This document shows, piece after piece, positions 21,009 to 33,349 of a DNA stretch of 64,000 bases. Origin of the DNA: Solen grandis. Its lineage: Eukaryota > Mollusca > Bivalvia > Adapedonta > Solenidae. The stretch lies in NCBI GenBank assembly GCA_021229015.1, contig CM037788.1, positions 57,037,525 through 57,101,524 of the forward strand, written 5' to 3'. Every line of letters starts with the position of its first letter. Position 1 is the stretch's first letter. The notes beneath the pieces are model-generated. The model ran no database searches. It saw only the letters and a list, made by a program, of their open reading frames with translations, and was not told the DNA's origin. Position numbers and translations under genes: made by a program.

Positions 21009-22841
21009 CAGGGTTCAACATTACCTTTTCCAATCACTGGACCAGCAGCCCAGTAGCACAGAGAATTGACTAGACCTGACCTAATTTGAACTGGACCAAA
21101 CTTTTTTGAGATAAACCCTGTAGTACAATACATTAAACATCACTTAATAGTTATGCTCCTGTTGTATACCAACAATTTATTAGGGGATACACAGTCATAT
21201 AATTGTAACAAACACGGCCGAATCGAACCCGGTCCGCCGGCGTGATAACCCAATGCTCTAACCACTGAGCCAAAGAGTCGACTCCCTGACGCAGTTGTCA
21301 GAGATTGTACCTATACCCGTGACGATGCATCGTCACATTACTTCCCCCTCCGAGAAGTCTCGACCCGAGACTTGGCCTGGGAAACACGTGGGTAAGGCAA
21401 CTCCGGTATGGCAGTTGACATTATCCCACTTCTGACACCAAATGTAACAAACACGGCACGGCCCGGGCCAGGCCGTGTTCGTTACATAATATTTTGAATA
21501 AAAAATAAAGATAAAATATGTAATTAACTTTATTCTTTCATTAAACTGTTTCAACTTTTATTAAAGAACACCATGAGCATTTTAGACAACATATCAGCTC
21601 TATGGGTACATGAACAATGTCATTTGTTCTAAAAAATCTTATGTTGCTTAATTTTCAACATTGTTGAACGCACAATGTCCATTAATTGTTAACCTAAACA
21701 GTCCATATTAAAACAGTCTCTGCACTGACTGGTCAACTAATTATTATAAGAGCTAACATTGTGATTGTTTATTTCTTATCTGCAATGTTGATTCATTGTG
21801 ACTTTTTATGTCATCAATTTTAAAGTTGTCTGTCACAGTCTCAAATTTCCTGCAAGGCATACAGTATAGCACATCACACTGTTTTAATCGTCGTGACCCA
21901 GCCACGGGAAATCATCTTTCCATTTTGCACAAAATTGGGGTTTGAGCTTTTTTTTTCCATACTCTTTTTGATCCCTCATTTCCCTTACGTATATTTGAAA
22001 TTTGGCTACTTTTATTTGTCGAAACCCAAATTTTAATAGGTCCATACTTAATATAAGCGAAAATCATACGTCTGCTCGATTGTAACATATACAGTGTACA
22101 AATAAACAAATACGGAAAATGGTGCGGTGTAACATTTGGGAAACCAGAATTTGTCTCCTTTTAGATATTTTTTTTTTTATTTCATCTACCATAACAACAC
22201 TCAAACTCATAAGACAACGGAAAGATAGTAATCACAGGCAACAAATTCAAACATTGCTTTTATTTCAACGATCAAACACATTTTTCAATCATTTAGAGCA
22301 TGCCGACAGAGCAAGTGCCCGTTTGCAATGCAGCATCAGCCAATCAAATAGCCGTACTTAATTTATTAACAAAATGCTAAAAATAAACTTGGGTTTTCCA
22401 AACTCGGATAACTACAGCAAATGAAATCGATTTTTTCCATCAGAACGACGACAACTGTATTCAACATATTGTTAATTAAATGCACGAATGGAAGGGGCAA
22501 ATAATGAGTAATTGGTGGATTTTTAACTAGACCAATCGGACCAGTTACTTGTGGGCTTTACTAGACCGGACCGACTGTCTACTAGACAATGGATGGTTCC
22601 TAAACTGTCAATCAAGTATGTTTACATTAACTGGCTTATCCAACCAGTGTATGTGTGAAACACATGGTGAACGGTTGACCTACTTTACACAAAAGAACAT
22701 ATGCTTTTTGTTTGTGATACTGTTTGTGAGCACTTGACCTAGGTATGAATAGAAACTGTAAAATCATCAATAGGGGGAGGAGTTACACAGAAATTGCGGA
22801 ACTGTCCATGTCGTTCGGTCGTAGGTTAATGTCGAACCCTG
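21009..22841. mobile_element. hAT-like non-autonomous DNA element inside the minisatellite
   Basis: This 1833 bp insert has ends CAGGGTTCAACATTA and (inverted) CAGGGTTCGACATTA. It is flanked by GAAGG on both sides (21004-21008 and 22842-22846). The CAGGG start is typical of hAT termini. hAT elements make 8 bp duplications; here only 5 bp match, and the simple-repeat setting makes this hard to judge. Subterminal 'GACCAG..' and 'CTAGACC' motifs recur near both ends. No transposase frame is visible. It carries a nested tRNA-headed SINE at 21204-21486. Confidence 0.6.
21204..21486 (-). repeat. tRNA-headed repeat with TGTAACAAACACGG direct and inverted copies
   Basis: The minus strand carries a box A consensus match (TGGCTCAGTGGTTAGAG) and a box B-like GGGTTCGATTCGG at about 21220-21275. 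TGTAACAAACACGG occurs at 21204-21217 and again at 21443-21456, and its inverse lies at 21473-21486. The last 44 bp (21443-21486) form a GC-rich near-palindrome. The repeat may be a SINE bounded by short duplications, or a composite. Confidence 0.5.
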
Positions 22842-23855
22842 GAAGGGGGAGGGAGTTTACTCATGACAGAGAGAGAGAGAATGGGGAGAGAGTTAACTCA
22901 TGACAGAGAGAGAGAGAAGGGGGAGAGAGTTAACTCATGACAGAGAGAGAGAAGGGGGAGAGAGTTTACTCATGACAGAGAGAGAGAGAGAGAGGGGGGG
23001 GGGAGAGTTTACTCATGATAGAGAGAGAGAGAGGGGGGGGGGGAGAGGTTTACTCATGAAAGAGAGAGAGAGAGAGGGGGGGGAGGTTTACTCATGATAG
23101 AGAGAGAGAGAGAGGGGGGGGAGAGTTTACTCATGATAGAGAGAGAGAGAGGGAGGGGGGAGAGTTTACTCATGACAGAGAGAAGGGGGGAGAGAGTTTA
23201 CTCATGACAGAGAGAGAGAGAGAGGGGGGGGGGGGGAGAGTTTACTCATGAAAGAGAGAGAGAGAGAGAGAGGGGGGGGGGGAGAGAGTTTACTCATGAT
23301 AGAGAGAGAGAGAGAGGGCGGTGAGAGAATTTATACTCATGACAGAGAGAGAGAGAGAAGTGAGGGAGGGGGATAGTTTACTCATGACAGAGAGAGAGAG
23401 AGAGGGGGGGGGAGAGTTTACTCATGATAGAGAGAGAGAGAGAGGGGGGGGGGAGAGTTTACTCATGACAGAGAGAGAGAGAGGGGGGGAGAGTTTACTC
23501 ATGATAGAGAGAAGGGGGGGAGAGTTTACTCATGACAGAGAGAGAGAGGGGGGGGAGAGTTTACTCATGACAGAGAGAGAGAGTGGGCGGTGAGAGAGTT
23601 TATACTCATGATAGAGAGAGAGAGAGAAGGGGGAGAGAGTTTACTCATGACAGAGAGAGAGAGCGGGGGGGGGGGGAGAGTTTACTCATGATAGAGAGAG
23701 AGAGAGGGGGGGGGAGAGTTTACTCAGGATAGAGAGAGAGAGAGAGAGGAGAAAGAGAATTTATTCAATAAAAGAGAGAGAATTTCCATTACTCATTACA
23801 GAGAGAGAAAGAGAATTTATTCAATAAAAGAGAGAGAATCCATTTTAAATTAGTC
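22842..23855 (+). repeat. GA-rich minisatellite, right block
   Basis: Continuation of 20561-21008 with more than 20 units. The last units shift to an 'aatttattcaataaaagagagagaa' variant. Apparent reading frames through it are composed of TERERE/GGE repeats and are not genes. Confidence 0.85.
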
Positions 23856-24665
23856 ACCCTATTTTAATTAATTTTTTAACTTCAGTGAAGCAGAAATGCC
23901 ATATGGATTGCATTAATTGGTAAATACCTGAACTCACTGAGGAGTAGCAAACATAAAACCTGATCAACCTTCTTTGATAGACTTTTAGACTAATCTGATT
24001 TAATACTTGTTGTTCAGGTCATTTCCATGTATGATTAAGACTAGTGGTAAGATCAGGAGTTTGAATCTGTAGTGTTGCAAAGTTTTATGTTGATATGATG
24101 GTTTCTTGAAAACAAATGTGACTGACAGTATATCTAAGATAACATCATTTAATGACTGCATGCATGAATCAAGTTACTTAGTAGATGTGTATTCAGAATC
24201 TCTTTATATATAGTTAAAATAACTTAATATTGAACTTATGAGTTTTCACATAACCAATGAGTTTAACTAAATAAATTAATCAATACAGTTCTAGTTACAA
24301 TAGCAGTATCTTAAAAAACATGCACATACATGATTGTATGATCCAAAGTAACTTCAAAGTGACTTAAATTCACAATTAGAATCAAGGTGCAGTGTAGACA
24401 ATAGCAGTATTTTGCCATAAGAAAACTATCAAATTATTACGAAATGCAAATCATGATAATATTAACAGAACTAAGTTTTCTGTTAATATGTTGTTTTCAT
24501 TAAAATTCATTTGAATTGTGTATGCTCCCCCCGCCAAAAAAAACAACAACAAAAAAAAAAACCGTTTAAATTCACAACCTTTGGATCTGAAGTCATGTAT
24601 ACATACTATAATGATTCAGTAAATTCAGATATTCTGTTGCTTGCTGCAACACAGATGGACCCCGA
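23856..24665. other. Unannotated DNA
   Basis: No supported gene. An A-rich tract lies at 24536-24561. Confidence 0.35.
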
Positions 24666-24671
24666 TCTTTT

Positions 24672-24978
24672 AACTGTTTGTTTGTTGGGTTTAACGTCCA
24701 ACCAACAGTATTTCAGTCATTTTGAGACTATGTCTACTTGAGACAGATAAAGTGCTGAGCACTACACTGCAGTATTACTCCATAGACATTAAGCATGTCA
24801 CATTACCCTGACACAAGGTTAACCAGTCCTGGAACTATCCTTATATGCTGATCGCCAAGGAAGAGAGCTATACCAGTAACAATTTATGACTTTGGTATGT
24901 CGTAGCCAGGAATCAAACTGACAACCTAGCTCCCACTCCCAAAGCAGATGCTCGAACCACTCTGCCACTGGGAATGCT
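24672..24978 (-). repeat. Full-length SINE (same family as 985-1214/4267-4350)
   Basis: On the minus strand it runs from a tRNA-like head (box B AGTTTGATTCC at 24909-24919) through 'gtcagggtaatgtgacatgc' and 'actgaaatactgttgg' to ACGTTAAACCC and a CAAA tail at 24672. It gives an uninterrupted template for the split copy at 985/4267. Confidence 0.7.
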
Positions 24979-25019
24979 CATTCTCTTGACTATTTATTCT
25001 ACATTGAATGCTGTCTGAA

Positions 25020-25205
25020 ACAAAAAAGGTCAACAAAAGGTTAAATTAAATATCAACTATCTATCCTCCATCATTAAAGAAGTATTCAGTCCAACATTTA
25101 TCTTTGCCCAGGGTCTCTCTATATACAGATAGTATATAGATCGAGAGACCCTGCTCTGCCTTATACTTCATCAAGGCAAAGCATTCCTCATGCTTATTGA
25201 TTTCA
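25020..25205. repeat. Repeat with hairpin GGGTCTCTC...GAGAGACCC
   Basis: A stem-loop at about 25110-25152 pairs GGGTCTCTC with GAGAGACCC and TATATAC with GTATATA. The surrounding sequence ('cattaaagaagtattcagtcc', 'cttcatcaaggcaaagc') looks like a small non-autonomous element, but its ends are unresolved. Confidence 0.4.
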
Positions 25206-25292
25206 ATTTCTGAGAAATGCCTCAATCCATCCAACATTTCCTAGAAAGACACATCTCTGCCCTACGGGTCTTTTCTATGTTTCATCCATGTG

Positions 25293-25485
25293 TGCCTGGA
25301 TAGCGTAGTGGTAACGCGCTTCGCTTCTCAACAATGCGTCCCTGGTTCGATTCCTGGTCAGGTACATGAGAGGGTACACTAAGTATAAAGTGGTCGCTCG
25401 TCCAGACACGTGAATTTTCCTTACAATTATGACCACGTATGCCACCATCAGAGCCATCTCGATTGATTGATATAAGTTGTGAGAA
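25293..25485 (+). repeat. SINE with well-preserved tRNA-like head
   Basis: Positions 25293-25364 (72 nt) resemble a tRNA. The acceptor ends TGCCTGG/TCAGGTA pair with two G-T wobbles, TAGCGTAGTGG serves as box A, and box B at 25344-25354 (GGTTCGATTCC) is a perfect match. The anticodon arm is distorted (ACGC...GCGT with a long loop), so it is not called a functional tRNA. A body of about 120 bp follows. Confidence 0.6.
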
Positions 25486-25930
25486 CTTGTTTCGTAATCA
25501 ATATAAAACAAATAATAGTTTACTATTTTCTCCCTTACATAGAACTTTCATTTCTGTCATTCAGAATACTGTTTAGCCATTGTGCACATAATGTTATAGG
25601 TTTTAAGCTTTCAGGGTGGGTACATTCTCTACAGACTGATCTTCTGGATGACTTGCACAAATCTCTCAGTAAAAAGGGTTAATCGGGGGACAATCAAAAT
25701 CCCCTTGGTCAAAATGTGGTAGTGTGTTCCATTTATTGTTTATTCTGCAATAAAGACTATCTGAAATGAAAAGAAATGTAAAATGAATACATTGTTATCA
25801 TCAAGTCATTTTATTATCATTTTTTCAATTATTATATATGATACAACTCAAAAAATTACATTCACATTCTGCGCTGTAACTTGGGTGATAATCAGCAAGT
25901 TCTATACATACAACATTTAAAAAAAAAAAA
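25486..25930. other. Unannotated DNA
   Basis: Nothing was recognised. Confidence 0.35.
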
Positions 25931-25934
25931 AATA

Positions 25935-27252
25935 AGAGCTGTCAGAGGAGAGCACGCTCGACTATTCAAAATGCTTGTTGGTAAATCAAATGAAATCTAT
26001 TTCAGTTCTTGCCCTTCACATACCTTGTGCATAATAATAGTCAAAAATGATATACCTTGATATTCTGATACCCCTTAATATTTTATGAAGTCTAAAATCA
26101 ATCCCATGCCTAGTTACTGAGACATAAGCATAATAACACTGTTCATGCAAATCTTTAACCAAAACTCCAAGCAAGAAAAGGGCCATAATTTGTAATAAAA
26201 TTCAGTCCAAAAGTTATCCTCCTTGGTTTTCTGAGCCCCCTGAAGACACTCCTTAACTTTCTAGTCAATTCCACAAGCAATTTCTGAGATATAAGCTGGA
26301 TAGTAGCTTGAATGCAAAAATTGACCAAAATTCTAAGTTAAAAGGGGGCATAATTTTTAAAAGTGTTATCTTCCTTTATAGTATGATACCCCTAAACATA
26401 TTAAAGATGTTTAAAATCAATACCATGCCTGGACTCTGGATAAAAGCATGAAAGTACCTTGCATGCAAATATTTAACCAAAATTTTGAAGTTAAAAAGGG
26501 GCCATAACTTGTAATATATTCCATCAAATGTTATCTACCTTGATAGTATGATACCCCTAAATGTATTAAAGATGTTTCAAATCAATCACATGCTTGGATA
26601 CTGAGGTATTAGCATGAAAGTAACTTGCATGCAAAAATTTAACCAAAATTTCTAAGTTAAAAAGGGGCCATAATTTGTAACATATTCCATCAAGAGTTAT
26701 CTACCATGAAAGTATGATATCCCTTAACATATTGAAGATGTTTTAAATCAATCCCATGCCTAGATACTGAGATATAAGCATGAGAGTATCTTGCATGCAA
26801 AACTTTAATCAAAATTTCAAAGTTAAAAAGGGACCATAATTTGTAATATATTCCATCAAGAGTTATCTACGTTGGTTGTCTGAGACCCCTAAACATATTG
26901 ATAAACTTTCAAGTCAATACCATAAATGGTTATTGAGATACAAACTGGATAGTAGCTTGCACGCAAAACTTTAACCAAATTTTGTATTGCATGCAAAACT
27001 TTAACCAAATTTTTTAAGTAAAAAAAAGGGGCCATAATTCATATTAAATTAAGTCAAGAGTTATCTACCTTGGTTGTCTGATGCCCCTTAACATATTTTT
27101 AAACTTTTAAGTCAATACAATAAATGATTATTGAGATATAAGGTTGATAGTAACTTGCATGCAACACTTTAACCAAAAGCTGCAACGCCAACCTCGACGC
27201 CAGGGCGACTACAATAGCTCTCATATTCTTCGAATAGTCGAGCTAAAAATTA
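25935..27252 (+). repeat. Tandem-core repeat element with inverted termini
   Basis: The left end is AAGAGCTGTCAG...GCTCGACTATTC and the right end is GAATAGTCGAGCT, so GCTCGACTATTC is an inverted terminal motif. The core has about six units of 170-190 bp: 'aaggggccataatttgtaata...agagttatctaccttg...gatacccctaaacata...caatcccatgcct...tgcatgcaa'. This layout is typical of non-autonomous elements whose cores expand by tandem duplication. It has no coding potential. Confidence 0.6.
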
Positions 27253-27289
27253 CAACAACCATCATAATGTATAAAATAAACGTCAGTGT

Positions 27290-27970
27290 GTATTTGTGGT
27301 CAAGATTTCATGATCCTAGCACATCTGTAAGATCCAAAACACCTTGGTTCGAAACATTTATCTGCATTTTGTCCGGACAAGCAATTGACCTTTGACCTCA
27401 AAGTGTGACCTTGGCCTAAGAGCTGCCAAACTCTTGCATGCAGCACTCCGCCTCATTGATGTTAACATAACTGTCAAGTTATTTGAACATCCAGTGATAC
27501 ATGTCTGAACAATCAAATTCAGCTCTGTGGCCTTTGACCTTGACATCTGAGCTTGGAACCTAATTCTTGTGCATGACACTTCAGTTCATTGAGAACATAT
27601 TATTGCAAAGTTATTAAGAAATCCTGTTAACCATGTCTAAGTTACAGCCCCGACAATGAAATCTGGATGACCTGATGAACTATTATGCGGATACACCGTA
27701 AGGACATTGGGATGACTATGTCAAGCTCCTCAAGCGGGCTCGAAAACAATTATGTGAGAAGATGGTTTATTTGTTTAGAAGCTATGGTCAGGGTTAAAGT
27801 TTTTCACTGTATACCTTTGGTCCAAATGGACTTTAGAGTTATGACCCTTTACGGAAATATACACCTTGTTATAGTGAACAAGTATATGTCAAGTTTGATG
27901 ACAGAAGCTTCAAAAGTTTAAAAGTTATGGCCAAGGTTAAAGTTTTTTCTGACGACAACGCCAATGACAC
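27290..27970 (+). repeat. Dispersed repeat fragments with CCTTTGACCTTGAC motifs
   Basis: Two partial copies of one motif set ('cctttgacct..a.gtgaccttgg...cttgcatg...') lie at 27385-27445 and 27530-27590. A second type follows at 27770-27960 ('agttatggccaaggttaaagttttt', seen twice). Ends were not defined. Confidence 0.4.
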
Positions 27971-29115
27971 CAAAATCAGACTGATGACCTCAACTTTTTT
28001 TCTCGGTGGGGTGAGAGGGGGGTTTGCTTATTGTTAAAATTTTATGTTGCTGGCTCTTCAAGATACTAATTTGAAATGAACCTCATTCCCCATAAAGAGG
28101 GCTGTCCTACAAGGTAAAAATCTATCACTGTCCTCTTTCGATGCATTACACAAATCATAATGGTACGTACACTTCAATGCAACAACTTTGGGAGCTGCAC
28201 ATTACAAGAACATAAAGTTTTTCCCTTTCAAATGATTTCCAAGGTGAGGGAAAAGGGAATTTATATCTGTAATAGGGACCTTGCTAAGGTTCCAAGTCAG
28301 AGAGAAACCTGTATAATACAAAAACTGTCATAAAATTATAATTTCAATTATTCGTGTCATAAAAAATGAAAAGTTGTCAAATAAACTGAGTAAGTAAAAC
28401 TTGCACGTATGTTTTGTTGCATGAATGATAGAGAGGGAAAAAGATCATCAAAACTATATGTTTATAAGTACATGAAATAAATGTGTCATAGGAACTCCTC
28501 CATTAAAGCTGTACCTCATTGATATTCATTTACATTTTTTGACTTGATGAGTATTCATTTATCCAACTTAAAATGGTCTATGAAAACATATTTTTTAGAA
28601 TATGATTTACATTGATGTATGCACATGAACAAACAGAAGATACCTGCTCTCTTTACCTATGCATCTGAGGCAACAAGAAAGTCAGTAGAACTGACAGATG
28701 CTCCCCGAAGAACGTCATTGTTACAAATAAGGCCTTGGTCAATGGGTGGGAGGATATGTTGAAATCCCCATTCCTAAATCATATCTATTCTCCTCATCAG
28801 ATGAGATGTTTTACCAACTCTAATTTGGAGACTTAGTAACAGTTTACTATTTAATATGATAATACGTGTTACTCATCAGATCTTTCATTGATTTTTTTAA
28901 AGTTTTTATACTACTAAAAATTAAGTCATACATTTCAATGTGTGCTCATATCAAAGAGGTTAACCAACACTCTTGACATATGACTGGATATTTGAAATAG
29001 TGTATAATGGCCTAAACAACAATTAGCTGACATGATTATGATTGACATTACTAGCATATTGAATTTTGTGGGGTTTTGTTTAAATGATATCTCCTGTTAA
29101 AATTAGGCAAATGAC
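27971..29115. other. Unannotated DNA
   Basis: A short match to the start of MITE family 2 ('acctca..gatattcat...gacttgatgagtattcat') lies at 28510-28565. Otherwise nothing was recognised. Confidence 0.35.
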
Positions 29116-29124
29116 ATGAATATT

Positions 29125-29862
29125 AGTCAACAACATGGTAGTAGGGGCCATAACTCTCTTAAAAATTGAGGAACCAGGTCACGCCGACAGTATGCGTATC
29201 TATTCTTGGTGATAAAGCTTCCCATAAAGTTTTGTTGAATTCAAGCCATTAGTTCCTGAGAAATAGCCCGGACAAGAATCATGCAATATGTACTATAGGC
29301 CAAAAAGTCAATGGGCCTTAACTCTTTGAAAAATTTTGGAATTGGGTCATGCTGACGATATGCGCATCTCCTCTTGGTAATAAAGCTTCCCATAAAGTTT
29401 CATTGAATTCAAGCCATTAGTTCCTGAGAAATAGCCCGGACAAGAATCATGCAATATGAACTATAGGCCAAAAAGTCAAGGGGCCTTAACTCTGTGAAAA
29501 ATTTAGGAATCGGGTCATGCTGACGATATGCGCATCTCCTCTTGGTAATAAAGCTTCCCATAAAGTTTTGTTGAATTCAAGCCATTAGTTCCTGAGAAAT
29601 AGCCCGGACAAGAATCATGCAATATGTACTATAGGCCGAAAAGTCAATGGGCCATAACTCTTTGAAAAATTTAGGAATTGGGTCATGCTGACGATATGCG
29701 CATCTCCTCTTGGTAATAAAGCTTCCCATAAAGTTTCGTTGAATTCAAGCCATTAGTTCCTGAGAAATAGTCCGGACAAGGAAAGTGTGACGGACGGACG
29801 GACGAACGGACGGACGGACGAAGCGGCGACTATATGCGTCACCTTCGGTGAGCATAAAAATT
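29125..29862 (+). repeat. Four tandem ~170-175 bp units ending in GACGGACGG tract
   Basis: Units start near 29150, 29325, 29500 and 29655. All contain 'ggtcatgctgacgatatgcgcatctcctcttgg' and 'gaattcaagccattagttcctgagaaatag.ccgg'. The array ends in (GACG)n at 29787-29823 and 'gcgtcaccttcggtgagcataaaaa', a short hairpin CACC-TTC-GGTG. It is a non-autonomous repeat element. Confidence 0.6.
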
Positions 29863-30547
29863 AAAGAAGCTGCATCACAATAGTAAAACTGGTATGTAAA
29901 CAATGCCTTGAAAGTAACCAGTCTTTGATCATGAATATATACCACACCATACAACAAGAAATCATTTCATAAAACAAAGCAAATTCACCAATTTGCCCAG
30001 CACAGTTTGCTTCACTATACATCTGAAACTGCAGGAACCAAAACATTTCTAAATGGAATAGCCATAGCACAAACTAAATGAATATTCTTCAGAAGTGCCT
30101 GACAAAATGGAACCAAGTTGCATAAAACTATAAACTACAGTATATAAGTATGCACAATTATAAAAGATTCACTTTTCATTCAGGTTACAAAAAGAGAGCA
30201 ATCAAATTTTAAGCAAATTCAGCTTTCATTCCATTACTTTGCCATATATAAACTATCAACTTACACCAGAAAAACAGGTGTTGCAATCTCTTTGAATCTG
30301 TTGCTCAAGGAGGATTTATAATATGAATATAGTGTATATATATAATACATTACAATTCACTGCACATTCCTACAGTATACCAGGGGTCTTGTGTTTGACT
30401 CTAATGGCTGCTGAACACCCCCCCCCAAAAAAACAAAAAAAAAACAACAACAACAAAAAAAAACATTTAGCATCAAACAGATTGCTATTGGACTAAGTGT
30501 CACAAAATAATTTTGACGTGGCCTGAAAATAAGCGTAGATTTAGAGT
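29863..30547. other. Unannotated DNA
   Basis: A C-run and A-rich tract at 30418-30465. No gene is supported. Confidence 0.35.
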
Positions 30548-30609
30548 ACGTTGTATTTGTCACGTAGGCCAGAGTGGAACGTTGTATTTGTCACGTAGGC
30601 CAGAGTGGA
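30548..30609. repeat. Perfect 31 bp tandem duplication
   Basis: 30548-30578 and 30579-30609 are identical and contain GTCACGTAGGCC. The perfect identity means either a very recent duplication or an assembly artefact. Confidence 0.85.
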
Positions 30610-31460
30610 ACTGTGTTAACCGATTTTGGTTATATAAGATTTATCACAGGTTTCTTTTATTACCTTTTGTTTAGAATGAGATATGATTAGGGTTTGAAAT
30701 GGTTATATCAACTGTTTTGCTAAGTTTTAAGTGTATTAAGAGAGATGTTTAAGGTTTAGAAGTTTAAACCTATAGTTTCTTTACATAGGCCCTTTATCAG
30801 TATACCTCAGTGTTGTCAGTGTTTTTCGGGATGAATTTACAATTTATTGCACGATTCACGTGATATTGTTTTTTTAAAGAGTAAATGATGGGTTTTTCGG
30901 CGTAGCTGTATATTTTCGATTTCAACTCGCATCTTAAACCAATCAAATGTACGCTAACAGCGGTAAATAATTCTAAGCTGAATAAAAGGACTCCTGTTCG
31001 TTATGGACTATAAAATTACTGTAAATAAGGGGTGCAGCTTGTATATATCATTCAGCTTGGTGTTATTACTTTTCTTTTTGATGTAAACATGAAAGTGATT
31101 TCAGTAAGTTAAATACAATCCTTTTTCCATCAATTGAGGAATGCTACTTTGTGAAAATGATTTAAAACAACAAAAAAGAATCCACCGTGTTATGACATGA
31201 AACCCCTTAATTACTATGTATATTGAATTCTTCCAGCCTGCCGAGATGCTCTCATTGAAAATTAATTCGCCAAAACCAAAACAACTAATAACGCTTTTAT
31301 ATCATAATTGTCATATGCAATAATGATATGAACAAATATCAAACAAGCCTATTTACAGATATAATTTTTTGAATTACCGTCTATAAATAAGTATATTTCA
31401 TAGAAAAAATACTGAACTATTTCTAGAGCGTACTAACTTTGTTGTGCGTCGGTCTTTCGC
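30610..31460. other. Unannotated DNA
   Basis: No supported gene. Confidence 0.35.
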
Positions 31461-31473
31461 GCGCTTTTCCTCG

Positions 31474-31486
31474 GAATGTTCTAGAA
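31474..31486. promoter_or_regulatory. Heat-shock-element-like motif
   Basis: GAATGTTCTAGAA matches the three-unit HSF1 site GAAnnTTCnnGAA exactly, with a further GAAGAA at 31492-31497. It sits beside a small CG-rich patch (31445-31475, with CGCGCG) in otherwise AT-rich DNA. No transcription unit could be attached to it, so function is a guess. Confidence 0.3.
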
Positions 31487-31499
31487 TACTGGAAGAATA

Positions 31500-32270
31500 A
31501 TATTTACGAAGCGGAAAAACGTCTACAACTAAATTAGGTTTTATGCAGCGGATTATCATAGATTTTTTTATAGTTCATAGGATAATTTATAACATTACAC
31601 TGCTTTTAAATAAGAACATTTGGAGGTACTCTGAAATATTTGTTATATCAAATCTTTCATATTCTGATTTTTTTTTTGCAGGTAAGCCTGTTTACGATAA
31701 TGGTCAGTCGTGTCTTTTGTATAATAGTCTAGTCATTCTTTACTGTACATTTTGTTTTGAATATTATAGACATTATTTTAAAATTGTACTTTTTTTTGCT
31801 ACATTCCTGTTGTTGTACACATCTCGTGGACTATTTTCTTATTTGCAAAATAAACCTTGTTAAAAACATTGCCATTCATCATTGTTCACTACCAAAATTA
31901 GACATGTTTTTTACAATTATTTACAACAATGCTTTTATAACCTATCATAACATTAGAGTCTTTGAAATGTGTTTTGCATATATTTCCATTTATAAGTTTC
32001 TTAATTAATTAAAGTATATTTATGCATGAATGAAAATCTCGTTTTTCTTTCATCCTACGCCGAATATCTTTTTTAAAGATATTTCTTGTTTTCCATATTC
32101 TTTAATTCTTTTTCTAATATTCTCATTTTATATATTTTATATTAAATATAATTTTAAAGAAAAGTAGTTTGGTATTTATTCTACCTTAGAGAGTTGTCAG
32201 CCCTTGGTCATTTTGTCACATAGGCCTGGGTTATGCTGCTTTAAAGTAATTATGTAACTCTTGGAATTCA
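31500..32270. other. AT-rich DNA without supported gene
   Basis: A T-rich tract followed by CAGGTAAGC at 31669-31686 resembles both a splice acceptor and a donor, but no open exon of coding character adjoins it. Confidence 0.3.
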
Positions 32271-32275
32271 GTTTC

Positions 32276-32494
32276 CTATGCACCTATTAATATTTTGCCC
32301 CAGGGTTTGTTGGGAGGGGGCATACATGGGACTTTTGACAGAAGAATGTTCTCAACAGGCTGGAATCCTGTGCAAACTGAAAAGCATATCCATTTGACAA
32401 ATTTCTATTGCTCTTTGGTGATGAAAGAAAAGTCAAGTTCCCCTGTCAGGTTAGCCCATACCCCTCCTGGGGCAAAATATTGATAGGTGCACTA
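32276..32494. mobile_element. 213 bp MITE with 26 bp inverted termini
   Basis: The element is 32279-32491. Its ends are TGCACCTATTAATATTTTGC.. and, inverted, TGCACCTATCAATATTTTGC.., continuing to CCCAGG. A 3 bp CTA duplication flanks it (32276-32278, 32492-32494). A trinucleotide duplication suggests a PIF/Harbinger-type origin. Confidence 0.7.
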
Positions 32495-32880
32495 AGAGAG
32501 ACCTTAAAAATATTAAACATTTGCAAGCAGTCTGGACAGGTATTAATTAACAGTATTATATCCTTCCATATAATTTGCAAAAGCACTTTTTAAACATTTT
32601 TTTTTCAAAGATCTGCTGTCTGTTGGAACTTTTTCCAGTGCACAAGGTCTTTATGGGCACAAAACATTTAGATTTCCCCTCAGAGTGCTTGGGGTGCACA
32701 TGCACAATACTCGCTGAATTTTTAAAATCCATCAAATTCAGTCTGTAAGTTCTTTTTAACAAATACAGTGTATGTGAAGTCAAAAGTTAATGTCGTTAAT
32801 ATCAATCAGGGAAATTCCTTCATGTCTGAAATTAACATTGTCAATATCACATGATACATGTCTGTGATGTCATGCCATTA
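32495..32880. other. Unannotated DNA
   Basis: No supported feature. Confidence 0.35.
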
Positions 32881-32882
32881 GA

Positions 32883-33000
32883 TAAGTGGCCAAGTGGTTA
32901 GAGTATTTCTTTCTAATATATTGCCCTTGAGTTAGCTCAACCCCTTTATAAGCCAGGGATCTTGGGTTCAAATCCTGCTCTGGTACACTATAAAAATAGC
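32883..33000 (+). repeat. tRNA-headed SINE copy with insertion in the head
   Basis: Box A-like GTGGCCAAGTGGTTAGAG (32887-32902) and box B GGTTCAAATCC (32965-32975) are about 65 bp apart, more than the usual 30-60 bp spacing. This suggests a long variable-arm tRNA origin or a small insertion. Confidence 0.5.
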
Positions 33001-33349
33001 ATATCCCATGTAGAGTGATAGCACATACTTTTGATCTGAGATTGGTCCGCTGAGGTGTTACCTGGAGCATGCGTGAATTCAGCAATTTGTCTCATTTGAG
33101 AGGGGGTGTGGGGGTATAACAGCAATAATAACCATATCCAATTGGGTCATGTCTCTTGTTGTTTTATGCATAATGGCTCATTCTCAGGAGGGTCTGTCTG
33201 GACCCCCAGTCTCCTCCCTCCTCTAGATCTTCACATGTGGAAAACCAGCATTCTATTTTCCATGCAATCATTTCGAGTTGGATATTAATGTCCGCATTGT
33301 CCTGTGAATTCAGGAAGAAACTATAACCTACTCATATAAGTAACTCTTT

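Noticed and set aside
22900..23593. Reading frames rich in TERERE/GGE
   Set aside because: Translation of the GA minisatellite, with no independent coding evidence.
25293..25364. Functional tRNA gene
   Set aside because: Boxes A and B are good, but the anticodon arm is distorted and a SINE body follows.
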